In this document: one piece after another, positions 15,896-23,764 of the stretch | How positions within the stretch are numbered: the first letter of the stretch is position 1 | Layout of the letters: each line of letters opens with the position of its first letter | Assembly: GCA_937996755.1 (NCBI GenBank) | Contig: CALKUS010000161.1 | Span: forward strand, 1-35,684 | Direction: 5' to 3' | Source of the DNA: an uncultured Pseudomonadota bacterium | GTDB lineage: Bacteria > Pseudomonadota > Gammaproteobacteria > Xanthomonadales > Ahniellaceae | Length of the DNA: 35,684 nucleotides | Made by a program: the position numbers and the translations under genes | The notes under the pieces: generated by a model | Told to the model about the DNA's origin: nothing | The model's input: the letters and a program-made list of their open reading frames with translations, nothing else | Database searches by the model: none

Positions 15896-17849
15896 CTTCC
15901 GGAGCGTTCGTCGTGCGCAGGAAGTGCGCGTGCAGCAGCATCGTCGACAGCACACCGACGAACGCCTGGTTGTCGGCGAAGCCCGTGGCCTTGCCGGCGC
16001 GGCACTTGTCGACGAGGCGGCCCACGGCGGTCGCGTCGAAGTAACCGGCTTCGCGGATGCGCTCGGGGCTGGTCAGCTCCGCGACATAGTCGAGCGGCTC
16101 GCCGTCGAAGAAGAAGCTCTGGCTGTCGGGCGCGCGGTACGGTTGCTTCGTGCGTTCGAGCACGTCGAGCGGCAGCAGGTCGGCGAGCGCGCGTCGCAGC
16201 ACGTGCTTTTCCGTCATGCCACGGATCTTGAAATGCTGCGGCAGCCGGCTCGCGAACTCGATGACGCGGTGGTCGAGGAACGGATAGCGGCCCTCGATCG
16301 AGTTCGCCATCGCGACGCGGTCGCCCTGCGCCGACAGCAGGTAGCCCGCGAGCAGCGACTTCGCCTCGACGTACTGGTCGCGCGCGAGCGGCTGCCACGA
16401 CATGATCTCCGGCGGCAGCGTGCGCTCGTAGAACGCGAGCGGATCCCACTCGCCGGCTTCCGCGCGCAACTCCGGCGACAGCAGCGCGAGCGCGCGTCGC
16501 GACGTCGTCCAGCGCGGCACGTGCGCGAAGATCGGGCGGTCGATGTGCTCCATGCCGCTGCCGAAGAACGACTGCGCGAACGCCTCGTTCGCGACGGGCG
16601 AATTGCCGAGGTAGCCGTACAGCCGGCCGAGCAGCTTCGGCCGCAGCTTCGAGCCGGGCTGCCGCGCCCAGAAGCGGCGCACCTTCGCCTCCTTGAACAG
16701 GTCGTAGCCGCCGAACACCTCGTCGGCGCCTTCGCCCGTGAGCACCACCTTGTAGCCCTGCTCGCGCACGAGCCGCGACAGCATCATCAGCGGAACCGGC
16801 GCCGTGCGCAGCACCGGCTGCTCGGCGTGCGCGATGAGCTTCGGGAACAGCATGCCGATGTCGCGCCGCGTGCAGCGCACCGATGTGTGCTCGGTGCCGA
16901 GGTGGCGGACCATCACCTGCTGGTGCACGCTCTCGTCGAATTCCTTGTCCTCGAACGCCACCGAGAACGTGCGCACGGGCGTGTCGGTGAAGCCGCGGAT
17001 CAGTGCGACGATGCCGGACGAGTCCAGGCCGCCGCTGAGGTATGCGCCGACGGGAACGTCCGCGCGCAGTTGTATGCGCACGGCGTCGACGAGCAGCTCG
17101 CGCAGGTCGCGCACGGCATCGTCGAACGATCCCGACAGGGCCGCGCTGCGTCGGCCGTCGGGTGCGGTGGCGGGGAACGTCCAGTCCCACCAGCGCCGCA
17201 CGTTCGGCGCGCCGCCGTCCTCGATCGTGAGCAGGCAGCCCGGCGGCAGGCTGCTGATGTCGCGGAACACGGTGTCCGGCTCGACCGGCGACCAGAAGTT
17301 CAGCGCCTGCACGAGACCGCGCGGATCGAGTGCCGCGCGCTCGGGCAGCACGGCGAGCAGCGCCTTCGCCTCGGACGCGAACCAGAGCTTGCCGCGCGCC
17401 TGCGTCCAGAACAGCGGGCGGATGCCGGCGCGATCGCGTGCGAGCACGAAGCGCTTGCGCGCGCCGTCCCACAGCGCGATCGCGAACTGCCCGTTGAGGT
17501 GCTCGACGAAGCGGTCGCCGTAGCGGTCGTACAGATGCACGATCACTTCGGTGTCGGACTGCGTGTAGAAGCGGTGGCCCTGCGCCTCGAGCGACGCGCG
17601 CAGCTCGACGTAGTTGAAGATCTCGCCGTTGAACACGACCCACGCCGTGCGCGCCTCGTTGTGGATCGGCTGGTCGCCGCTCACGAGGTCGATGATCGAC
17701 AACCGCGCGTGCGCAAGGCCGATGCCGGGCGCCACGTGGTAGCCGAAGCCGTCGGGGCCGCGGTGGCGCAGCGTGCCGATCATGCGGCGGAGCAGCGCGT
17801 GGCTGTCGTCCGCCGTCGCCGTGCCGCTGAAACCTGCGATTCCGCACAT
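15876..17849 (-). CDS. asnB: Glutamine-dependent asparagine synthase-like amidotransferase
   Basis: 657 residues beginning MCGIAGFSG. Cys2 is the nucleophile of the class II glutaminase domain (about 2-200; RHRGPDGFG, ARLSIIDLVSGDQPI, FNGEIFNY, TQSDTEVI). The synthase domain follows, with the PP-loop GAYLSGGLDSSGIVAL (SGGLDSS 272-278), RTFSVAFEDKEFDES, and LTGEGADEVFGGYDLFK. It transfers glutamine nitrogen to a carboxylate via an adenylate. Copies in EPS loci are thought to amidate sugar acids or amino-acid decorations rather than make free asparagine. It begins 3 bases after the GT stop, so it belongs to the minus-strand GT operon. It converges with, and overlaps by 20 bases, the sugar dehydrogenase gene. 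Confidence 0.9.
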   Translation of the reverse strand: MCGIAGFSGTATADDSHALLRRMIGTLRHRGPDGFGYHVAPGIGLAHARLSIIDLVSGDQPIHNEARTAWVVFNGEIFNYVELRASLEAQGHRFYTQSDTEVIVHLYDRYGDRFVEHLNGQFAIALWDGARKRFVLARDRAGIRPLFWTQARGKLWFASEAKALLAVLPERAALDPRGLVQALNFWSPVEPDTVFRDISSLPPGCLLTIEDGGAPNVRRWWDWTFPATAPDGRRSAALSGSFDDAVRDLRELLVDAVRIQLRADVPVGAYLSGGLDSSGIVALIRGFTDTPVRTFSVAFEDKEFDESVHQQVMVRHLGTEHTSVRCTRRDIGMLFPKLIAHAEQPVLRTAPVPLMMLSRLVREQGYKVVLTGEGADEVFGGYDLFKEAKVRRFWARQPGSKLRPKLLGRLYGYLGNSPVANEAFAQSFFGSGMEHIDRPIFAHVPRWTTSRRALALLSPELRAEAGEWDPLAFYERTLPPEIMSWQPLARDQYVEAKSLLAGYLLSAQGDRVAMANSIEGRYPFLDHRVIEFASRLPQHFKIRGMTEKHVLRRALADLLPLDVLERTKQPYRAPDSQSFFFDGEPLDYVAELTSPERIREAGYFDATAVGRLVDKCRAGKATGFADNQAFVGVLSTMLLHAHFLRTTNAPEATASSA

Positions 17850-17852
17850 GTC

Positions 17853-19016
17853 TCAGTGTGCCTGCGCGCGTGAGCTCGAGCGCGCATCCTCGCACGCGCG
17901 CAACGTGTCGGCTGCGACGCTGCGCCAGTCGCGCGAGAAACGCCGGGTGAGCGCGGCCGTGTCCCATTGGCGCGCGAGCGCCGCAGCGATGCCGTCGCCG
18001 AGCGCCCGCGCGTCGCGCGGCGGAACGAGCACGGCCGATTCTGCGTCCACGACCTCGGGAATGCCGCCCACCGGCGTCGACACCACGGGCAGTCCGCACG
18101 CCAGCGCTTCGACCAGCACGTTCGGGTGTCCTTCGGAATAGCTCGGCAGCGCCAGCAGGTCGGACGCGACCATCCAGCGCGCGACGTCGACCGGCGCGAG
18201 CGCGCCGACCAGGCGCAGGCGGCCGTTCGAAGCGGCGGCGAGCCGCTCCAGCTCGGGTTGCATCGGCCCGCCGCCGACCATCACGAGCACGAGGCGTGGA
18301 TCGTTCGCGGCGAGCGCTTCGCAGGCCTGCACGAGCTCGCGCAGGCCCTTCTCGGGCACGAGACGGCCCACGTACAGCACGATGCGCGAAGTGGCGTCGA
18401 GCGCGAGCGCGCCGCGCGCTGCCGCGCGATCGCCGCGCTTGAATACGCTCGCGTCGCAACCGTTCGGGATGACGCGCACGCGCTCGGCGTGCGCGCCGTA
18501 CGCTTCGACGGCGAGCCGCGCGAGGTCCGCGCTGACCACGAGCAGGCGGTCGGCGCGGCGCACGACGGGGCGCGTGAGTCGCCTGCTCACGGCATCGCGG
18601 ACGCGCAGGTCGGAGCCGCGCGCGCCCGCAACGAACGGCAGGCGCTCGCGCAGCGCGACGCGCATCGCGCCGTAGGCGTCGGGATACAGCCAATACGAAA
18701 GCACGACGTCGGGCTTGTAGGCGGCGACGGGCTGCGCGAGCGCGCGAGCGCACATCACGCCGTTGAACGGGCGGCTCACGAGCGGCAGCACGGGATAGCT
18801 CGCGAACTCGACGTCGAGCCCGGCGCTCGCGGCGTCGGGTGCGGGCGGCCGGAACGTGTAGCTGCGCGGGAGCGCCCAGCGCGGGTACACCGCGGTCGGC
18901 ACGAACACGCGCAACTCCGCCTCGCGCGCGAGCTCGCGCAGTGTCTGCGCGATCGGTCGACCGCGCGTCGGCTCGCCGGCGATCGGGAACTGCGAGGTGA
19001 CGACCGCGATGCGCAT
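17853..19016 (-). CDS. Family 4 glycosyltransferase
   Basis: 387 residues of GT-B fold. The N-terminal domain begins MRIAVVTSQFPIAGEPTRG with YKPDVVLSYWLYPDAYGAM and ARGSDLRV. The C-terminal nucleotide-sugar domain has VIPNGCDASVFK, IVLYVGRLVPEKGLRELVQA, GGGPMQPELERLA, and the retaining-enzyme E-x7-E region SEGHPNVLVEALACGLPVVST. It is cytoplasmic and adds one sugar to the lipid-linked repeat; which sugar is unknown. The start codon shares one base with the stop of the upstream oxidoreductase-epimerase gene (TGATG), so the two are probably coupled in translation. Confidence 0.9.
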   Translation of the reverse strand: MRIAVVTSQFPIAGEPTRGRPIAQTLRELAREAELRVFVPTAVYPRWALPRSYTFRPPAPDAASAGLDVEFASYPVLPLVSRPFNGVMCARALAQPVAAYKPDVVLSYWLYPDAYGAMRVALRERLPFVAGARGSDLRVRDAVSRRLTRPVVRRADRLLVVSADLARLAVEAYGAHAERVRVIPNGCDASVFKRGDRAAARGALALDATSRIVLYVGRLVPEKGLRELVQACEALAANDPRLVLVMVGGGPMQPELERLAAASNGRLRLVGALAPVDVARWMVASDLLALPSYSEGHPNVLVEALACGLPVVSTPVGGIPEVVDAESAVLVPPRDARALGDGIAAALARQWDTAALTRRFSRDWRSVAADTLRACEDARSSSRAQAH

Positions 19017-21082
19017 CAGCCGGAGTACGGGCCGAACGTCGTGTCCAGGCCGCTGCGCAGGCCGATGCGCGGCTTCCAGCCGAGCGTTTCGCGCGCCGCG
19101 GTCAGGTCGAAGTTCGCGAGCGGCGCGAGCGAGCGCACGCGGTAGCGCGTCAGCGGCACGTCGCGCTTCAGCACCTTGCCGAGCAGCTCGACGCCGTGCG
19201 CGAGCAGCATGAACATGCCGGTCGGCACGCGCACCACCTTCAGCGACGGACCGACGCGCTGGCGGCAGCGCGCCAGGTACTCGCCCTGGTCGACCTGCTC
19301 GGGATCGACCACGTTGAACAGCTGGCCGTTCGCTTCCGGCAGCCGCGCCGCGAGGATCAGCGCGTCGACCACGTCGTCGAGGTAGACGAGCGGCAGCACC
19401 TGCTGCGCCGGACCGATCGCGAACCAGCGCCCGGCGATCGCGACCGTGCCGTTCGGCGTGACGCGCTCGGAGCCGGGGCCGACGATCTGCCCGGGCCGCA
19501 CGATCACCGCGGGCAGGCCGCGGCTCGCGCACGCCTCGCGCACGAAGTTCTCCGCCGCGAGCTTGGTCTGCGTGTAAGCACCGCGCTTCTGCGGCTGCGG
19601 TTCCAGCGCGGACGACTCGACGACGCGCACGGTGGGATCGCGACCCGCGTGGTCCAGCACGCTGAGCGAGCTCACGTAGACGAGCCGCGACGTGCCGTGC
19701 GCCAGGCACGATTCGACGACGTTGCGCGTGCCCCACGTGGTGCCCGCCTCGAAATCGCGCAGGCTGCCCTTCATCGCGGCGCCGACGTGGTAGACGAGCT
19801 TCGCGCCCGCGACCGCGTGGTCGACGATCCGCGGGTCGCCGAGGTCGCCGACGACCACTTGCACGCCGGGGTCGTCGGCATAGGCGGCGAGCGGCTTGCG
19901 CACGAGCACGCGCACGGTTTCGCCGCGCCGGCGCAGCGCGGCGACGAGCGCGCGGCCGAGCAGGCCCGCGGCGCCCGTCACCAGCGTGTCGACGGGCGCG
20001 AGCTCGGTGTAGCGCGACTCCAGCGTCGCGGTGCGCTCGGCATCGGCGCGCGCGCATGCCGGTTCCAGCAGTGCGATTGCGCGACGACCTTCGTCCGCGT
20101 CCACCGGCGGTGCGCGACCTTCGTGCAGCGCGCGCGCGAATCCTTCGGCGCCGGCCTGGATGCCGGGCGACGGGCGCAGCATGCCGGTCAGGAAGCGCAC
20201 CACGTTCCACGGGATCAGGAACGTGTCGCGCAACGCGAACAGCGCGCCGCCCACGAACATGCCGAGGAACTTCGGCCCGGGCAGCACGCGTCGGAACGTG
20301 CAGGTTTGCAGGAAGCGGTCGATCTCGATCGTGCCGCGCGTCCCGCGCACCACGAGCCTGCTTTCCATCGGGCGCGACGTCCACGACAGCAGGAAGCGCC
20401 CGCAGCCGCGCGGCCCGCGCACCTCGCCGTGCCATTCGTCGAACTCGAGGTTCGGCTGCGTGCCCGACGAGCGATAGTGGATGTCGGCGTTCGCCAGCGG
20501 CCCGAGGAACGCCTCGAGCGTGTACAGCGCGTGCACGCCGAGGTCGCGCAGCGGATAGGAACCCTGCGCGACGACCGCCGGGAGCGGGCCGCCCGCGTAT
20601 GCCGGGTATTCCGAGCTGCGCAGGATGTCGACCATCACGATGTCGCCGCACGCGCCCGACTGCACGATCGCGAGCGCCTTCAGCACCACCGGGTCGAAGC
20701 GATCGGAGTGGTTCACCGACAGGCGTAGCCCGAGCTCGCGCGCGCGCGCGATGAGCGCGTCGCATTCGGCGACGGACTCCGCCAGCGGCTTCTCCACGAA
20801 CACGTGGCAGCCCATCTCGAGCGCCTGCATCGCGATCGCGAAATGCGATACCGGCGGCGTGAGCACGTAGACCGCGTGCGGCTTCGCGTGCGCGAGCCCG
20901 TCGAGCGACGCGGCCACGGCGCCGACCTTGTGCTTCGCCGCGAGCGCATTTGCCGCCTCCTGGTTCGGATCGCACAAGCCCACGAGCTCGACGAAATCCA
21001 GGCGCGACAGCGCAGCGAGATGGTGCCCGGCGACGTAACCGGCTCCGACGACGGCGATCCTCAGCTTCGATTCCCTGTCCAC
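19016..21082 (-). CDS. Gfo/Idh/MocA oxidoreductase fused to NAD-dependent epimerase/dehydratase
   Basis: 688 residues in one frame from GTG 21082 (GAGGA upstream). The first half (about 7-355) is a Gfo/Idh/MocA sugar oxidoreductase with IAVVGAGYVAGHHLAAL, the EKP motif (VFVEKPLAES, 97-99), and a catalytic-type helix region (GSYPLRDLGVHALYTLE). The second half (about 360-688) is an extended short-chain dehydrogenase/epimerase with DTLVTGAAGLLGRALVAAL, YHVGAAMKG, VYVSSLSV and the YxxxK pair in GAYTQTKLAAENF. Together they suggest two consecutive redox/epimerisation steps on one nucleotide sugar. The substrate is unknown. It starts 10 bases after the upstream GT stop and overlaps the downstream GT by 1 base. 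Confidence 0.85.
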   Translation of the reverse strand: MDRESKLRIAVVGAGYVAGHHLAALSRLDFVELVGLCDPNQEAANALAAKHKVGAVAASLDGLAHAKPHAVYVLTPPVSHFAIAMQALEMGCHVFVEKPLAESVAECDALIARARELGLRLSVNHSDRFDPVVLKALAIVQSGACGDIVMVDILRSSEYPAYAGGPLPAVVAQGSYPLRDLGVHALYTLEAFLGPLANADIHYRSSGTQPNLEFDEWHGEVRGPRGCGRFLLSWTSRPMESRLVVRGTRGTIEIDRFLQTCTFRRVLPGPKFLGMFVGGALFALRDTFLIPWNVVRFLTGMLRPSPGIQAGAEGFARALHEGRAPPVDADEGRRAIALLEPACARADAERTATLESRYTELAPVDTLVTGAAGLLGRALVAALRRRGETVRVLVRKPLAAYADDPGVQVVVGDLGDPRIVDHAVAGAKLVYHVGAAMKGSLRDFEAGTTWGTRNVVESCLAHGTSRLVYVSSLSVLDHAGRDPTVRVVESSALEPQPQKRGAYTQTKLAAENFVREACASRGLPAVIVRPGQIVGPGSERVTPNGTVAIAGRWFAIGPAQQVLPLVYLDDVVDALILAARLPEANGQLFNVVDPEQVDQGEYLARCRQRVGPSLKVVRVPTGMFMLLAHGVELLGKVLKRDVPLTRYRVRSLAPLANFDLTAARETLGWKPRIGLRSGLDTTFGPYSG

Positions 21083-21092
21083 TTCCCTGTCC

Positions 21093-22283
21093 TCAGTGCG
21101 TCGCGCCGTTGCGCGCGCGCAGCGTTTCCGTGACGCGTGCGAGAACGTTCGCAACGCGGTTGTCCCAGCTCTGGTCGGCGACGGCCGCGACGCGATCGCT
21201 CGCCGCGCCCGGCGCATCGCCGGCGAGCGCGGCCTCGCACGCGGCGAGGAACTGCTCGCGCGTGTCGGCGATCGCGACGACGTGCGCGAACTTCTCGATC
21301 TCCGCGTTGCGCGCGCTCACCACCGGCTTGCCGGTCGCGAGGTACTCGCGCAACTTGAGCGGATTCGCGTTCTTCACCTGCTGCGTCTGCCGGTATGGAA
21401 TGAGCGCGACGTCGAACGCCTTCGCCCAGGCGGGCAGCGTTTCGTACGGCTGCGCGCCGACCAGGCGCACGTTCGGCAGCGCGGCGAGCGCGCTCACGTC
21501 GACGGCGGCGTAGCCGATCAGCAGGAACGCCCACTGCGGCCGCGCACGCGCGAGCCACTCGATGAGATCGAGGTCGATCCATTCGTGCAGCGACCCGAAG
21601 TAGCCGATCACGGGCCGCGCAAGCCCGCGCGCGCCGGCCGGCAGCTCGGTGGCCGGATCGAACGCGCGCGCGAACAGCTCGACGTCGACGCCGTGCGGCG
21701 CATAGGTGGCCGCCGCGTTCATCGTGCGCTTGCGCTCGAGCAGCGCCGGCGGTGCGACGAACAGCAGGTCCGCGGTCGCGCTGAGCTCGCGGTCGCGTTG
21801 CTCGATGAGCGCGCTGTCGACGCCCGGGTGCGCCGCGTAATCGTCGATGCAGTAGTAGACGCACAGCGACTCGCCGAGCCGGCGCGCGAGGAAGCCGGGA
21901 TGCGGCACGACGAACCACGAGATGCGGCGCGCGAACCCGACTGCGCGCATCGCCCGGCGCACGGCCCACGCGCCGAAGCGGCGGTTCAGCGAGTCGACGA
22001 ACGGGAGCCGCCGCCACGGCAGCTGCGGGACCGTGCAGTGCCAGAGCCCCGGCTGTACCTCGCGCGGCTTGCGCAGCGCGGCGAAGAGCTTCGCGAAGCT
22101 GCGCCGGAAATCGCGCCCGCTCGCCGACGGTGCGCGCATGCCGGGCGAGTCGACGTAGAGCAACGGCACGCGCCGCGCGAGTCGCGTCGCGATGTGGTGG
22201 CTGCTCGTGCGGTTCTCGGAGTGCCAGCCGTTGCCGAAGTAGACGATCCCGCAGCCCGCCAGCGCGTCGGCCGGTTCACTCAT
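21093..22283 (-). CDS. Glycosyltransferase, TuaH-like
   Basis: 396 residues from ATG 22283, which overlaps the methyltransferase stop by 8 bases. The N-terminus reads IVYFGNGWHSENRTSSHHIATRLARRVPLLYVD, the typical opening of TuaH-like glycosyltransferases known from teichuronic acid and EPS loci. YYCIDDYAAHPG and ATYAPHGVDVELF follow, then the donor-binding domain with GLARPVIGYFGSLHEWIDL, NVRLVGAQPYETLPAWAKAFD, IPYRQTQQVKNANPLKLREYLATGKPVVS. It is a GT-B cytoplasmic enzyme, sugar unknown. An in-frame extension to 22319 exists but would overlap the methyltransferase further and shows no conserved sequence. Confidence 0.87.
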   Translation of the reverse strand: MSEPADALAGCGIVYFGNGWHSENRTSSHHIATRLARRVPLLYVDSPGMRAPSASGRDFRRSFAKLFAALRKPREVQPGLWHCTVPQLPWRRLPFVDSLNRRFGAWAVRRAMRAVGFARRISWFVVPHPGFLARRLGESLCVYYCIDDYAAHPGVDSALIEQRDRELSATADLLFVAPPALLERKRTMNAAATYAPHGVDVELFARAFDPATELPAGARGLARPVIGYFGSLHEWIDLDLIEWLARARPQWAFLLIGYAAVDVSALAALPNVRLVGAQPYETLPAWAKAFDVALIPYRQTQQVKNANPLKLREYLATGKPVVSARNAEIEKFAHVVAIADTREQFLAACEAALAGDAPGAASDRVAAVADQSWDNRVANVLARVTETLRARNGATH

Positions 22284-22884
22284 TGCGCCACCAGCAGGCG
22301 AGCCACACCGTGCCGCCATAGAACATCCAGTCCTTCTGCAGGTTCGGGATGCGGTCGAGGTGCGGGGACAGGCGCCGCAATGCCGGCGAGAAAAACGTCA
22401 CGAGGCATTGGCGGCCGAGCTGCGACATGCGTGCGATCGTCGCGTCGACGTCCTTCATGTAGTACATCACCTCGCACGCGGTGACGAGGTCGAAGCGGCC
22501 GCGCTCGTCGCCCCACGGCTGCGTGAAGATGTCGGTTGCCGCGAACTGCGCATTCGGCACCGCGACGCGCGCGCGCTCCACGGCCTTCGCACTCACGTCG
22601 ATGCCGTAGACCTGGTCGGCCAGCGCCGTGAAATGCCGCGTCTGGTGGCCTTCGCCGCAACCGATCTCGAGGATGGAGGCGACGCGCCCGAACGTGCGCG
22701 TGACGAGCGCGTCCGTCGCCGCGAACCGCGCGCGCTCCATGTTCGAATCCATGTCCCACGGATCCGGCATCGAGTACGCGAGCTCCATGCGCCCGTGGTT
22801 GTCCGCCGCGCCGACGCCGCGCATCGCGTACTTCATCCACGTGCGGCGCGCAGCCTTGCGCATGAGCGTCAGGACGGATGGCAT
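22276..22884 (-). CDS. Class I SAM-dependent methyltransferase (NodS-like)
   Basis: 202 residues. The SAM-binding motif I is ILEIGCGEGHQTRHF (about 71-85), followed by VYGIDVSAKAVERARV (motif II acidic residue) and FDLVTACEVMYYMKDVDATIARM. The layout matches NodS-like and small-molecule N/O-methyltransferases. NodS methylates an amino sugar of Nod factor, so a sugar or amino-sugar methylation is plausible here, but the substrate is inferred only from the EPS context. The C-terminus (PNLQKDWMFYGGTVWLACWWRNE) is aromatic-rich. It is followed by the TuaH-like GT with an 8-base overlap and preceded by GT2 after a 58-base gap. Confidence 0.82.
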   Translation of the reverse strand: MPSVLTLMRKAARRTWMKYAMRGVGAADNHGRMELAYSMPDPWDMDSNMERARFAATDALVTRTFGRVASILEIGCGEGHQTRHFTALADQVYGIDVSAKAVERARVAVPNAQFAATDIFTQPWGDERGRFDLVTACEVMYYMKDVDATIARMSQLGRQCLVTFFSPALRRLSPHLDRIPNLQKDWMFYGGTVWLACWWRNE

Positions 22885-22942
22885 CGATGGGGTCCGGGAG
22901 GTCGTGGTGGGTTGGCCGCGCGCGCGATCGCGGCTTCGTGCT

Positions 22943-23719
22943 TCAGGCGTAACGACGGCGCTTGCGCAGCGCGTTCCACGTGTAGTGCACCATGTAGCGC
23001 GCCGCCGAGAGCACGTTGAGCTTCTCGATGTCGCGGTAGATGCGCCACTGCCAGCCGGACGCGCGCAATTTGTTGCCCGACAGCGACGCGTTGCGGACCA
23101 GGTAGAACGCGAGCGGTTCGTCGTGGTCGAACCGCACGGCAGTGCCGGCGCTGCGCACGAGCTCGAGCCAGAACACGTAGTCCTCGTGGCCCACGCGGCG
23201 GAAACGCACGTCGGGCGCGACGCTGCGGTCGTACATGCCGGTGAGGTTGCCGATGTGGTTGCTCTTCAGCATGTCGGTGTGCGACACGCGCGCCGGCGGC
23301 ATCACGTCGCTGAGCACCTTGCCGTCCTCGGCGATGCGGCGATATCCGCTGTAGCTGATCTTCGCGCCACTGGTGCGCATGTGCGCGACCTGCAGCTCCA
23401 GCTTGCGCGGATGCCACCAGTCGTCGCTGTCGAGGAAAGCGATGAGAGCGGTGCCCGCCGCCGCGATGCCGGCGTTGCGGGCGGCGGCCACGCCACCGTT
23501 CTGCGACTGGCGCAGCGGCCGGATGCGCGCGTCGTCCGCGGCGTAGCGCTCGATCAGCTGCCAGGTGTCGTCCGTCGAGCAGTCGTCGACGATCAGCAGC
23601 TGCCAGTCGCGGAATGTCTGCGCGCGCACGCTGGCGACGGAACGCTCGATGAACGCCGCCGCGTTGTACGCGGGCATCACGATGCTGACGCCCGCGTGGC
23701 TCGCGCCTGCCGTATCCAT
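22943..23719 (-). CDS. Family 2 glycosyltransferase (TuaG-like)
   Basis: 258 residues of a GT-A fold. It has VSIVMPAYNAAAFIERSVAS, LLIVDDCSTDDTW, the DxD metal site LIAFLDSDDWWHPRK (97-100), and GHEDYVFWLELVR in the acceptor region. It ends in a basic tail (WNALRKRRRYA). It is close to TuaG-type enzymes that add sugars to teichuronic or capsular polymers. The donor is unknown. The ATG at 23719 follows the secreted hypothetical gene by 45 bases. It is distinct from the other GT2 at 6581-7507. Confidence 0.88.
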   Translation of the reverse strand: MDTAGASHAGVSIVMPAYNAAAFIERSVASVRAQTFRDWQLLIVDDCSTDDTWQLIERYAADDARIRPLRQSQNGGVAAARNAGIAAAGTALIAFLDSDDWWHPRKLELQVAHMRTSGAKISYSGYRRIAEDGKVLSDVMPPARVSHTDMLKSNHIGNLTGMYDRSVAPDVRFRRVGHEDYVFWLELVRSAGTAVRFDHDEPLAFYLVRNASLSGNKLRASGWQWRIYRDIEKLNVLSAARYMVHYTWNALRKRRRYA

Positions 23720-23764
23720 GCTCCCCGCCCCCTGCGGGTGGACCCTGGTCGCGCGAAAGGCGCG

